Source: Bacteroidaceae bacterium
Lineage (GTDB): Bacteria; Bacteroidota; Bacteroidia; Bacteroidales; Bacteroidaceae
NCBI GenBank assembly: GCA_017631315.1
Contig: JAGBTN010000015.1
Location: forward strand, 62,001-126,000
DNA: 64,000 bases
Reading direction: 5' to 3'
In this document: piece by piece, positions 19,404-28,450 of the stretch
Numbering within the stretch: position 1 is the stretch's first letter
Layout of the letters: each line of letters starts with the position of its first letter
Made by a program: the position numbers and the translations under genes
Notes under the pieces: model-generated
Told to the model about the DNA's origin: nothing
Seen by the model: the letters and a program-made list of their open reading frames with translations, nothing else
Database searches by the model: none

Positions 19404-20561
19404 TTAGTGTTTTTTGAGTTCTACACGGAACGTTGTGCCTTTTCCAATCTCGGAATTTTTAACATAAATGCGCCCATCGTGATACTCCTCGACAATGCGT
19501 TTGGCAAGCGAAAGTCCCAGCCCCCAACCACGTTCTTTGGTCGTATAGCCAGGAGTGAAAACAGAACTGAAACGGTTTTTAGGCATACCCTTTCCTGTAT
19601 CTGCTACTTCAACACTGATGCATGTGGGCTCTTCCCTTGCTGTCAAGGTGATACTTCCACTCCCCTCCATCGCATCAATAGCATTCTTACAGAGATTTTC
19701 TACTACCCATTCAAAAAGAGGAGCACAGACCGAAGCAATGATCGGCTCATGAGGGAGTTGTAGGCTTATTGTAATTCTGTTGCTTGTCCGGCGGCCTATA
19801 TATTGAACAACACTTGCAAGTACATCGTTGAGGTTCTCCGGCTTTGGTTCCGGCTGCGAACCTATCTTGCTGAAACGTTCGGCAATGCGTTGTAACCGCT
19901 GTACGTCTTTTCCCATCTCGGGCAACAATTCATCGTCGGGATATGTTTCCTTCAGTACCTCCTGCCATGCCATAAGACTGCTAATAGGCGTCCCTAATTG
20001 GTGAGCTGTTTCTTTACTTAAGCCAACCCACACTTTGTTCTGCTCTGCTTTCTTACTGCTGAGCAAGGCAAAAATAGCAACAACTACAAATATCAGCACT
20101 ATGCCAAGCTGCACATAGGGCCACCATGCGAGCCGACGAAGTATTAAACTATCGGCATAACAGATCTCCATGTAATCCGATTTGCCCAGATTGATTCGGA
20201 TTACCCGTCCTGCCTTACGCATAGAAAAGGCACGCTGCCGAACTAGTGTATCGAGCGATGCTCCTGACAAAGAACCGTCTTCGATGTTGCGATAGTCTTG
20301 CACTCGGCCTTCTTTGTCAAGCACAATGACAGGAATAGTATTGTTGCTATTGAGTACTGTCCACACCAGTGTAAGGTCGGTTGTCTCGTCGGCATTATTC
20401 AGCGAGCGCATGGCTTCGGCCCAAATCTCCATTTTCCTTTGCTCCTCAACCTTGAGATCGCGCACCAGGAAGTTTGAGACGACGAGCGAAGCGATGCTCA
20501 ACACGACTGCCAGCACCACCAGAACTATCTTCACTCTGCGAATCCTATTTATCCATTGCAT
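19404..20561 (-). CDS. Sensor histidine kinase without adjacent response regulator
   Basis: 385 residues. Membrane spans at about 11-33 and 148-168 bracket a periplasmic sensing region of about 115 residues with no recognised domain. The cytoplasmic part has an unusual H-box, SKETAHQLGTPISSL, with His187. The ATP-binding boxes follow: N box NLCKNAIDAM, G1 DTGKGMP, F box FSSVFTPGYTT and G2 GWGLGLSL. The 'HQLGTP' H-box and this compact architecture recur in Bacteroidetes kinases. No receiver or regulator gene is nearby, so its partner cannot be named. It is followed by the yceD operon on the same strand after a 64-bp gap. Confidence 0.9.
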   Translation of the reverse strand: MQWINRIRRVKIVLVVLAVVLSIASLVVSNFLVRDLKVEEQRKMEIWAEAMRSLNNADETTDLTLVWTVLNSNNTIPVIVLDKEGRVQDYRNIEDGSLSGASLDTLVRQRAFSMRKAGRVIRINLGKSDYMEICYADSLILRRLAWWPYVQLGIVLIFVVVAIFALLSSKKAEQNKVWVGLSKETAHQLGTPISSLMAWQEVLKETYPDDELLPEMGKDVQRLQRIAERFSKIGSQPEPKPENLNDVLASVVQYIGRRTSNRITISLQLPHEPIIASVCAPLFEWVVENLCKNAIDAMEGSGSITLTAREEPTCISVEVADTGKGMPKNRFSSVFTPGYTTKERGWGLGLSLAKRIVEEYHDGRIYVKNSEIGKGTTFRVELKKH

Positions 20562-20668
20562 ACGCTATAATAACGTAAAGGGTTGTCTGGTTATTGTCTT
20601 TACAATGATTTATAAGGGTATAAAGCAAAAAATTATTGCAAGGCGATGTGTAGCTTTTAACTTTTTTG

Positions 20669-20676
20669 TACCTTTG
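20669..20676 (+). promoter_or_regulatory. -7 box immediately upstream of the clostripain gene
   Basis: TACCTTTG is separated from the ATG at 20682 by only five bases, which predicts a leaderless or nearly leaderless transcript. Confidence 0.6.
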
Positions 20677-20681
20677 CATCC

Positions 20682-21887
20682 ATGAAACATTTCGCACTAT
20701 ACATTATCATATTATATAGTATATTATCGCTGACTGCCTGCCGCGACAGATTAGTTCCACCAGAAGAAGACCCTGCGTCTTCAGGAGAAGTTCTTCAGCC
20801 CAAAGCCGAAGCCGAGCGGACTGTCATTATTTATATGGCTGCCGACAACAATCTTACGGAGATTGTCCGCGGGGATACGGCAGAGATGATTAAGGGGAAG
20901 GGGTTGATTCCCGAGAACGTGAATTTTGTTATCTACCTGGATGACAATACACACAAGCCTGCTTTCTACGAATTGTCTGCCAAGAATGGCATGAAAAAAC
21001 TGAAGGAGTCCGACGAAGAACTTTGCAGTACCGACGGAGAGACCATGCTCAAGGTTCTTCGGGAGATACAGCATTATTTCCCGGCACGCCATTATGGCAT
21101 CACATTCTGGTCGCACGCCTCGGGTTGGGTGCCACGCCGCAACACCTTCGGGGTAGACGAAACGCCCGGACCTACTGCTAAAGTACCAGAGATGGAGATA
21201 CCCGTTCTGCGCGACGTGCTTGCCCAACTGCCCAAGTTTGATTATATTTTCTTCGACGCTTGCTTCATGCAGAGTGTTGAAGTGGCATGCGAACTGCGCC
21301 ACCAAGCCGATTGGATGATAGGTTCTCCGGCAGAGATTCCGGGGCCTGGCGCACCTTATGACAAGATAATGGGGGCTCTTTGTTTGGGTGACGCAAAGGG
21401 TATTGTGGAAGGTTACGACAGCGGTTATCCCGGCCGTTACGACGAGTATTACTATACCGGCACGTTGCTTTCCTGCATTTATCTGCCGGAGATTGAACCT
21501 TTGGCACAAGCCACGGGGCACTATCTGCTGCCTTTTTACCAAGACCGAGCACTGCCTTCCGTTGAAGGTTTTCAGGCATACTGCACAAAACTGAGTATGT
21601 TTACCCATTGCTATGACATGCGAACAACGATGTGCCGCTTGCTTTCGGAGGAGGATTATATTGCCTGGATGGCACTTTTCGACAAAGCCGTTCCGTTGCG
21701 AACCTTGTCACACACCAAGACTTGGAATGCAGTGTATTGTCATACCCCTCACGTCAAAGACCCGGCATGTTATGGCGGTGTGTCGATGTTTGTCCCGATG
21801 GAGGAGTATGAATTCTACGGCTGGAACAAAGAATTCCAGAAGACTTCCTGGTATGCTGCTATGGGATGGCCGGAGACGGGCTGGTAA
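20682..21887 (+). CDS. Clostripain-family (C11) cysteine peptidase lipoprotein
   Basis: 401 residues. The N terminus is a lipoprotein signal with lipobox LTAC (Cys20). The C11 fold follows with the sequence blocks RTVIIYMAADNNL near residue 46, His145 in FWSHASGW and the catalytic Cys194 in FFDACFMQSVEVA. C11 peptidases cleave after Arg or Lys and usually act outside the cytoplasm; as a lipoprotein this one is expected at the cell envelope. It is a single-gene unit divergent from the histidine kinase. Confidence 0.93.
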   Translation: MKHFALYIIILYSILSLTACRDRLVPPEEDPASSGEVLQPKAEAERTVIIYMAADNNLTEIVRGDTAEMIKGKGLIPENVNFVIYLDDNTHKPAFYELSAKNGMKKLKESDEELCSTDGETMLKVLREIQHYFPARHYGITFWSHASGWVPRRNTFGVDETPGPTAKVPEMEIPVLRDVLAQLPKFDYIFFDACFMQSVEVACELRHQADWMIGSPAEIPGPGAPYDKIMGALCLGDAKGIVEGYDSGYPGRYDEYYYTGTLLSCIYLPEIEPLAQATGHYLLPFYQDRALPSVEGFQAYCTKLSMFTHCYDMRTTMCRLLSEEDYIAWMALFDKAVPLRTLSHTKTWNAVYCHTPHVKDPACYGGVSMFVPMEEYEFYGWNKEFQKTSWYAAMGWPETGW

Positions 21888-21890
21888 GGC

Positions 21891-22658
21891 TTACGGACAG
21901 GGCAGTGTCACCTTAATGAGTCCGGCTGCGTATGGGGCTATCTCATACTGGTTGAAGAGGAACTGGATGCTGTCGCCTTTGAAGCAGAAGTTATTGGTAA
22001 GGTAGAGGTCGCCCAGTGCGGTGATGCCGGTTTTGCTCTGCAAGTCGGGCAAATCGGTTGCATCGAAGTCCTTGCATAGCTGTTCCTCCATTGCTTTCAG
22101 CACTGCTTGTTCTTTGTCGGCAGGCACGATGTCTTTGATGTCGAGCAGTTTGCCTGTGTTCATGTCGAAGTTGTAATAGTTCACCATGTAACTGCCGTGT
22201 GCTCCGCCGAGGTAGCAGTCGGTGGTCATCTTGTAGGACAGGATGTCGTCGCGTCCATTGTCCAGGGGCTTTCCGCTGACGGCGAAGTGATACTGGAACA
22301 TGTCGTTGAAGTCCGATTCCGGGTCGTACATATCGGCGATTATCTCTTTCCATTCTGTTTCGAGGCTGTCGCCCAGGGCGGTCATTGCCGAACCGACCGA
22401 TGTTTCGTTGCGTCCGGGCAAGAGATTCTCGCAGATGGCCGAGGAGAGATTTCTTGCTAAAGAGTTGTCGGCAGAGAGGGTGTCGAGTTCGATTTTGATT
22501 TGGTAACAGAGTGTATCGTCCGGAGCAATCGGGGTTTTGATGTTGAGGGAAGTCGTTGCCCACGAAGATTCGGTTTCGCTCTCGGCACTGCCCTGTCTGC
22601 CTGTGCAGCAGACCACCACAGGTGCCAGGGCAAGAAGTATCAGTTCCTTTGCTTTCAT
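21891..22658 (-). CDS. DUF3298-type lipoprotein
   Basis: 255 residues. The N terminus MKAKELILLALAPVVVCCTG is a lipoprotein signal with adjacent cysteines at 17-18. The C-terminal half shows the DUF3298/RsiV-like pattern: GGAHGSYMVNYYNFDMNTGK, LDIKDIV, then LTNNFCFKGDSIQFLFNQYEIAPYA. Such domains occur in RsiV anti-sigma factors and envelope proteins that bind extracellular ligands such as lysozyme. No sigma factor is linked here, so the role is open. It is convergent with the clostripain gene (3-bp gap) and divergent from the GH43 gene. Confidence 0.85.
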   Translation of the reverse strand: MKAKELILLALAPVVVCCTGRQGSAESETESSWATTSLNIKTPIAPDDTLCYQIKIELDTLSADNSLARNLSSAICENLLPGRNETSVGSAMTALGDSLETEWKEIIADMYDPESDFNDMFQYHFAVSGKPLDNGRDDILSYKMTTDCYLGGAHGSYMVNYYNFDMNTGKLLDIKDIVPADKEQAVLKAMEEQLCKDFDATDLPDLQSKTGITALGDLYLTNNFCFKGDSIQFLFNQYEIAPYAAGLIKVTLPCP

Positions 22659-22683
22659 AAGTTCAATGTTTTTGCGTTGGGAG

Positions 22684-22743
22684 CAAAAATACGAAAAAGT
22701 TCATTACGCATAATTTGTTGTAGATGTTTTTTTCGTACTTTTG
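22684..22743. promoter_or_regulatory. Divergent promoters of the DUF3298 and GH43 genes
   Basis: On the minus strand TATTTTTG (22684-22691) serves the lipoprotein gene. On the plus strand TTTG (22714-22717), 18 bp, then TACTTTTG (22736-22743) serves the GH43 gene. Confidence 0.6.
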
Positions 22744-22771
22744 CAGACAAATGGTAAAAGACTGAAGGTTT

Positions 22772-23851
22772 ATGGATAAAAAAGCTTGTTTTCTTGTTGC
22801 TCTTCTCTCTTGTTTGGGGAGTCTGAGCATGATGTCACAGAGTATTGACGAACATGCTGTTGCCGACAAGGCCATGTTCGAACTTCGTAAGGGTATGCCC
22901 GACAAGACTGTGGCGATGAACCCTGTGACGGATTTCGACTGTCCGGACCCGTCGATAGTGAAGGTGGACGAGTGGTTCTACTGCTTCAAGACGGGCTACC
23001 CCATCAAGATATATCGCAGCCGCGACCTGTGCAACTGGACCTACTACCGCGATATGTTCCCCGGCCCATCGCCGCACGACCCGTATGGCGACGGCAAGCT
23101 CGACCCCATGAAGACCGGTGCCGGCAAGCAGAACATCAACTACTGGGCGCCGAGCCCTGCACTCATACGGGGCAAACTCGTTGTCTATCTTACCCTCTTT
23201 GTCTCAATGGAGAACGACCGCCAGGTGGTCTGCGTGGCAGACGACATCGACAGTCCCTTCCGCTATGTCAACACCCTGAATGTAGGCACGCCCGAGCATC
23301 CCACACCTCAGGACGGGCAATACTTCCTCGACGACGACGGCAAGCACTACCTCGTCTATGGCGACGTGAACAGCAAAGGCAATTTCATACGCGAACTGGC
23401 GAAGGACGGAATCCACTACGCCAAAGGCAGCAAGCCCCATTACATCACGACGGCCTACGAAGGCGGCTACATCTATAAACATAAGGGGCTATACTACTTC
23501 TTCTGCTCAAAGAACCATTTCAACAACTACGAGTACACCCTTTGCCTGAGCACCTCGAGCCAACTCCTGTCCGGATGGACAGAGCCCGAGCCCATTCTCA
23601 CCTCCAAAAGCCCCGATGCCATACTGAACGGCGCCGGCCACAACGGCGAAATCATCACCGACAAGGCTGGCCGCATGTTCATGATAATGCACGCCCACTG
23701 CGAAGGACTCATACCCCGCCGCGGCGACTACCGCCCCCGACCAATGATTCTCATGGAACTGAAAGACATCAACGGCAGGCTCACCTTCGTCGACCACAAA
23801 GGCAACCCGACCGCCCACCCCACCTGGTTCGTAAGTCGCCCTGAATTCTAA
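22772..23851 (+). CDS. Secreted glycoside hydrolase, GH43-like five-bladed propeller
   Basis: 359 residues with a signal peptide (to about residue 22, SMMSQS). The general-base Asp lies in DCPDPSIVKVDEWFYCF near residue 57. YWAPSPALIRGKLVVYLTLF (about 125-145) is the typical second blade. The likely general acid lies in YEGGYIYKHKGLYYFFCS near residue 230. GH43 enzymes cleave alpha-L-arabinofuranosides, beta-xylosides and related sugars; the exact substrate cannot be read here. The family is sometimes confused with GH117 or GH130-type propellers. The next gene encodes an outer-membrane barrel on the same strand, but a repeat array separates them. Confidence 0.85.
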   Translation: MDKKACFLVALLSCLGSLSMMSQSIDEHAVADKAMFELRKGMPDKTVAMNPVTDFDCPDPSIVKVDEWFYCFKTGYPIKIYRSRDLCNWTYYRDMFPGPSPHDPYGDGKLDPMKTGAGKQNINYWAPSPALIRGKLVVYLTLFVSMENDRQVVCVADDIDSPFRYVNTLNVGTPEHPTPQDGQYFLDDDGKHYLVYGDVNSKGNFIRELAKDGIHYAKGSKPHYITTAYEGGYIYKHKGLYYFFCSKNHFNNYEYTLCLSTSSQLLSGWTEPEPILTSKSPDAILNGAGHNGEIITDKAGRMFMIMHAHCEGLIPRRGDYRPRPMILMELKDINGRLTFVDHKGNPTAHPTWFVSRPEF

Positions 23852-23860
23852 TGCCCAACA

Positions 23861-23937
23861 AGGTACACCATTATCTCCCGAAAGGTTAACCATTATTGCC
23901 CGAAAGGTTAACCATTATTGCCAACGAGGCACACCAT
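23861..23937. repeat. 22-bp phased palindrome array 5
   Basis: Four units beginning AAGGTACACC, AAGGTTAACC, AAGGTTAACC and GAGGCACACC lie between the GH43 and outer-membrane genes. The central units repeat almost exactly at 22-bp spacing; the flanking ones are off by about two bases. GGTACACC and GGCACACC are palindrome variants. Confidence 0.8.
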
Positions 23938-24030
23938 GTTTGACAAACAGACTGCACACGCATCAACTCATTACACTATTTTCCACTCCGGATTAAACCT
24001 TTTACGTTTCCACAAATCATATATAATACA

Positions 24031-26922
24031 ATGAGTACGATTGTCAAATACATTGCCTCGCTTTTGCTCCTGCTTGCTACCACCCAGATGTCGGCCCAGC
24101 AAAAGCAGGCAATGTTACTTAATATCCGCGGCACAGTCTTCGAAAACGAAACACTCCACGGCATGGAAGGCGCAGCCGTGAAACTCTACAACGAACGCGA
24201 CTCGATGATAGCCGGCGCCACAACCAAGCAGAACGGCCAGTACCTCCTGCCCGGCATCCCCTCCGCCACATACACCCTGCAAGTATCGTTCATGGGCTTC
24301 AAGACACAGAAGTTCAAACTCAACCTGCCACAACGCTCCGGCAACTTCAAGGTAGCCGACGTCATGATGCGCGAGGACGCAACCATCATGGCCGAAGCCG
24401 TAGTCGAAGGCAAACTGCCAGAAATGACCGTAGTCGACGACACCGTCGCCTACAACGCCGACGCCTTCAAACTGCCCGAAGGCTCCATGGTGGAAGAACT
24501 CATCAAGAAACTGCCAGGCATCGTCGTAGACGAAAACGGAGGCTTCACATTCAACGGCAAAAACATCAGCCAGATACTCGTGGACGGAAAAGAGTTCTTC
24601 GGCAACAACCGAAACCTCGTACTCCAAAACATACCTGCCGAAATCGTCGACAAAATCAAAGCCTACGACAAAAAAAGCGACATGGCACGCATCACAGGCA
24701 TCGACGACGGCAACGAAAGCACCGTACTCGACATCGCCGTCAAAAAAGACAAAAAGAAAGGATTCTTCGGCAACGCCAACGCCGCCTACGGCACACACGA
24801 CCGATACAACGGCAGCATGAACGTCAACTCCTTCAAGGGAGACCAGAAATTCAGCTTCGTAGGCAACGCAAACAACACAAGCGGAAACGGACTGAACGAC
24901 CACCAGTCGCTCGGAACAACCATGAACTGGGAGAACGAAAAACTGGAACTCAACGGCAGCATAAACGGCAACTTCAACCAAAGCAGCAGCGCCTCGCAGT
25001 CGAACTCACAGAACTTCGAACTCCAGAACTCAGCCTATTCGGCAAGCAAAAACCAAAGCAACAGCCGCTCGGGCAACTTCGGCTTCCAATACAAAATAGA
25101 GTGGGAACCCGACACAACATGGAATATCCTCTTCCGACCCGAATTCAGTCTGGGCAAAAACAGTGGCGCAAGCGGCAGCGAGTCTGCCACATGGAACGAC
25201 AACCCATTCCTCCACTCCCCTACACCACTGGCCGACTACCTCAAACTCTCAAAGACCATCGGCGTAAACCACCGCCTGAGCGACAACTGGAACCGCTCTA
25301 AAAACATCAATGCCTCCGCCTCCCTCCAGATAAACAAACGGCTGAAGAAGCCCGGACGCAACATCACATTCAACTTCGGAGGCGGCTACGGCGACTCCGA
25401 AAGCCAAAGCAACAACTACTCACAAACAGACTATTACCTCATACAAGCACTCAACGGCGGCGACTCCGTCTATCATAAAGTGCAATACAACCGCGGCACA
25501 AACTACAACTACAACCTCAACGCCCGCTTCAGCTACAGCGAACCCATCGCATATCAAACCACCCTGCAGTTCTCCTACAACTACCGATACAGCTTCCGCG
25601 ACAACGATCGCGACGTCCGCTCCATCTTCGACCCATACAACGACATGCTGGGCGTGAACGCAGAAAACTACGATGATTTCTACAACTCCGAGTATGTGGT
25701 GCAAGACAAGCAACAGTGCAGCTACACACGCAACATAGGACAGAACCACGACCTCCGTTTGCAAGTCCGCATGAACCGCACCAAATACCGCCTGACCATC
25801 GGAGCAAACGTGCAGCCACAAGTCAGCAAAGTCGATTACCAGAAAGGCAGAATCGACACATTGCTTCGCCGCACCGTCGTCAACGCCTCGCCCGTCGTGA
25901 ACTTCCGCTACAAGTTCAGCCGTCAGGAGCAACTCGACTTCCGCTACAATGCCGACACCGGATGGCCCAACATCACCGACATGATTCCCGACACACTGAG
26001 TGATGCCAACCCGCTCAACATACGCATCGGTAACGCAGAACTCAAGCCAAGTTTCACCCAACACCTCAACTTCGACTATCGCCGCACGGTGGTCGAATAC
26101 CAACGCACTTCCTCTGTCAACCTGCAGTTCCGCACAACACGCAACGCAACCGCTAACCGAACGGAATACAACGAGGTAACCGGCGGCCGCGTCTCAATGC
26201 CTGTCAATGTAAACGGCAACTGGAATGCGTCGGGTTCTTTCAACTTCAACACCGCACTCGACAAGAACAAGTATTGGCGCATCAATACAAACACACGAAT
26301 AAACACCTCGAAAAGCGTGGGCTACCTCTACCGAAGCCAGGACAAAGCCACAGTGGAGAACCACACCCGAAGTGCAAACTTCAACGAATGGATGCGTATC
26401 ACCTATCGGAGAGACTGGGAAAGCGAATGGCAAGTGGAGTTCAATGCCCACGGCAACTTCAGTTATAACCTCCACCGCAGCAACAATGCCACCGCCTCGA
26501 ACCTCGACAACAAGTACTTCTCCTATGGCGGAAGTTTCGTCATCACCACTCCCTGGGGCATGACCATCAGCAGCGACATAGAGCAGCAAAGCCGCCGAGG
26601 CTATTCCGATGCCTCAATGAACACCAACCGTCTCATTTGGAACGGCAGCATCAGCCAACGCTTCCTGCCTCACAAACAACTGACTGTCAGTCTTCGTGCC
26701 ATCGACATCCTGAACGAACGCGACGACATAAACCGCAGCGTCAGTGCGGTAAGCCGAACAGACACACAGAGTGAAATGGTGCGCAGTTACGTCCTGCTTT
26801 CCGCTTATTGGCGTTTCGGTCGCTTCGGCGGAAAAGGCAAGGGCGGTGGCAAAAGCAAGGACAAAGACAAAGGCGAATATGGTCCTCGCGGCGAAAACGG
26901 TTTCGGCGGCGGAAGATTCTAA
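24031..26922 (+). CDS. Outer-membrane beta-barrel protein, TonB-dependent-receptor-like
   Basis: 963 residues with a signal peptide to about residue 23 (TQMSAQQ). A carboxypeptidase-regulatory-like beta-sandwich (about 30-112) is followed by a plug-like region with the conserved block MVEELIKKLPGIVVDENGGF, and then GKNISQILVDGKEFFG. The long C-terminal part, rich in alternating Asn/Thr/aromatic strands, ends as a barrel. The last 35 residues are Gly/Lys rich (GGKGKGGGKSKDKDKGEYG), an odd tail after the barrel. Members of this group are annotated as outer-membrane beta-barrel family proteins related to SusC; the substrate is unknown. No SusD partner is adjacent. Confidence 0.85.
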   Translation: MSTIVKYIASLLLLLATTQMSAQQKQAMLLNIRGTVFENETLHGMEGAAVKLYNERDSMIAGATTKQNGQYLLPGIPSATYTLQVSFMGFKTQKFKLNLPQRSGNFKVADVMMREDATIMAEAVVEGKLPEMTVVDDTVAYNADAFKLPEGSMVEELIKKLPGIVVDENGGFTFNGKNISQILVDGKEFFGNNRNLVLQNIPAEIVDKIKAYDKKSDMARITGIDDGNESTVLDIAVKKDKKKGFFGNANAAYGTHDRYNGSMNVNSFKGDQKFSFVGNANNTSGNGLNDHQSLGTTMNWENEKLELNGSINGNFNQSSSASQSNSQNFELQNSAYSASKNQSNSRSGNFGFQYKIEWEPDTTWNILFRPEFSLGKNSGASGSESATWNDNPFLHSPTPLADYLKLSKTIGVNHRLSDNWNRSKNINASASLQINKRLKKPGRNITFNFGGGYGDSESQSNNYSQTDYYLIQALNGGDSVYHKVQYNRGTNYNYNLNARFSYSEPIAYQTTLQFSYNYRYSFRDNDRDVRSIFDPYNDMLGVNAENYDDFYNSEYVVQDKQQCSYTRNIGQNHDLRLQVRMNRTKYRLTIGANVQPQVSKVDYQKGRIDTLLRRTVVNASPVVNFRYKFSRQEQLDFRYNADTGWPNITDMIPDTLSDANPLNIRIGNAELKPSFTQHLNFDYRRTVVEYQRTSSVNLQFRTTRNATANRTEYNEVTGGRVSMPVNVNGNWNASGSFNFNTALDKNKYWRINTNTRINTSKSVGYLYRSQDKATVENHTRSANFNEWMRITYRRDWESEWQVEFNAHGNFSYNLHRSNNATASNLDNKYFSYGGSFVITTPWGMTISSDIEQQSRRGYSDASMNTNRLIWNGSISQRFLPHKQLTVSLRAIDILNERDDINRSVSAVSRTDTQSEMVRSYVLLSAYWRFGRFGGKGKGGGKSKDKDKGEYGPRGENGFGGGRF

Positions 26923-26942
26923 GCAGACAAAGGATATAATAT

Positions 26943-26980
26943 AAAAAGGTCAGGCTTCCAATAAGGAGTCTGACCTTTTT
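26943..26980 (+). terminator. Terminator of the outer-membrane barrel gene
   Basis: AAAAAGGTCAG (26943-26953) pairs with CTGACCTTTTT (26970-26980), followed by more T residues. Confidence 0.9.
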
Positions 26981-27034
26981 TGTTTTGCAGATATCTGCGA
27001 GCATAAGCAGACAACAGATGTCTGCACTTATGTA

Positions 27035-28441
27035 TCAACGAAGAATCTTCTTGCCACCCTTGATATAGATGCCTTTTTGAATCTTTTGGATGCGCTGACC
27101 AGCAAGATTGTACATAGCGTCGTCGTCCGTTTCTGCAAGAGGTGATACAATTGCATCCGCGTCGTCGCCGAAACTGATATGTAGCATCTTGGCAGTAACA
27201 CCATTGCCACCGGGAACACGCAGATATGCCTTGCCTGCAGCAACGGTACTCTCATCGTCGGCAAGATAGAAACCTGCATCGCCATTGCGGAACGAGAGCA
27301 GATAGTTGTTGAAACCATCGGAACTCTGCATGATGACAACCGACTGTGGAGTGCCTACAAGCAAGTTGGCATAGTAAGAATAGGATTGCAAGACAGGCAC
27401 CTCGTATGTACCCGGTTCGCCTACAAGGAGCAAACCTTCGCCAGCAGGCACATCGTCCACACGCCCCATCTGCACATTGCCCGTAGGTCTGTGGAAACCG
27501 ATGGCAGTGTAAGCCTTAAGGCCTTCTATGCTGCCAAAGTCGAGTCCTTTCTCGCTTGAGAATGTAACTATCGGGGCTTGCAGTGTGATGGAAATGCTCC
27601 TCAACTCGTCCACCTCGAACATTGTCGTTGCCTCTGCCAACTGTTCTCCCATAGCATTGACCAGAACGACGTGCAGGTCGTGCACTCCGGCAGCAAGGTC
27701 TTCCACTGCAACCATAATGTCTTCCGTCATGCCAAAGGTCATCGCCTTGTCTGCATCGTCGTCTATCCACAAACGACATGACAGCGAAGAGAGTTCCAGT
27801 TCGTTCTTCTTGTGGACATACTGGGTGCGTACGGGCATTGATTCGCCTTTAGCATTGAATGTCTGGAAGTGCAGAGCATGAAGACCTACAGGCAGAGAAC
27901 TTATGTCGATACTGACAAGTCCGTTCACTACAGATGTGCTTTGGGCAGCCTTTTCGTCGCCGTCGAACCAATAGCGGGCGGTAGCCTCTTTGCTGCTTGC
28001 TGCATAGATGTGCTGTGTATGCACCGGCGAAGTCTCGCCATCGGCATTAACCATCTGAAAGCGCACAGCATGGATGCCGGCACTCAGGTGCTTGGTGTCG
28101 ATGGGAATCACGCCTGCTGCCTGAGAAGTCGTCCACACCGTTTCCGGGTTGTTGTCGAACCAGTAACGGACAGATGTGCTTGCCCCCGACGGAACAACGA
28201 AGTGCTGTGTGTGCACTGCGCCCCACTTGTTTCTCGCATCAAGTGCCTGAACGTGCAAGGCATGGAGTTGTCCTTTCGCCAGCATGCCGATGTCGAGTTC
28301 CATGGTTGTCTTGCCTTGAGCCGTGCCCTCTCGCAGGGTGGAGAGGTCGTCGTCGAACCAATAGCGGTAACTATAGGCAGACTGTCCCCTTGCCGAGCCT
28401 ATCAAGGCAAGGAGCATGATTAAACATATCAACCTACGCAT
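27035..28441 (-). CDS. Secreted protein with four internal about 60-residue repeats and a C-terminal sorting-like tail
   Basis: 468 residues with a signal peptide to about residue 20. Four tandem repeats fill about 24-270. Each has a Tyr/Leu-x-Trp-Phe/Ile-Asp-Asp/Asn start (YRYWFDDD, VRYWFDNN, ARYWFDGD, CRLWIDDD), an 'I-D-x-x-x-L-x-x-G-x-H-A' middle and an 'N-A/D-x-G/K-x...V-x-T-Q-H' end. The C-terminal region ends MYNLAGQRIQKIQKGIYIKGGKKILR-like, typical of Bacteroidetes exported proteins with a sorting tail. Function unknown; a surface adhesive or structural role is a guess. It follows the beta-helix gene by 9 bp in one operon. Confidence 0.75.
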   Translation of the reverse strand: MRRLICLIMLLALIGSARGQSAYSYRYWFDDDLSTLREGTAQGKTTMELDIGMLAKGQLHALHVQALDARNKWGAVHTQHFVVPSGASTSVRYWFDNNPETVWTTSQAAGVIPIDTKHLSAGIHAVRFQMVNADGETSPVHTQHIYAASSKEATARYWFDGDEKAAQSTSVVNGLVSIDISSLPVGLHALHFQTFNAKGESMPVRTQYVHKKNELELSSLSCRLWIDDDADKAMTFGMTEDIMVAVEDLAAGVHDLHVVLVNAMGEQLAEATTMFEVDELRSISITLQAPIVTFSSEKGLDFGSIEGLKAYTAIGFHRPTGNVQMGRVDDVPAGEGLLLVGEPGTYEVPVLQSYSYYANLLVGTPQSVVIMQSSDGFNNYLLSFRNGDAGFYLADDESTVAAGKAYLRVPGGNGVTAKMLHISFGDDADAIVSPLAETDDDAMYNLAGQRIQKIQKGIYIKGGKKILR

Positions 28442-28450
28442 ATTGCTTCG

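Noticed and set aside
24115-24981. Long antisense frame (288 codons) opposite the outer-membrane barrel gene
   Set aside because: Mirror-image of strongly biased codons in the real gene; rich in Val/Phe/Asp with no family pattern. Similar mirror frames lie opposite the gcv, rha and kor genes.
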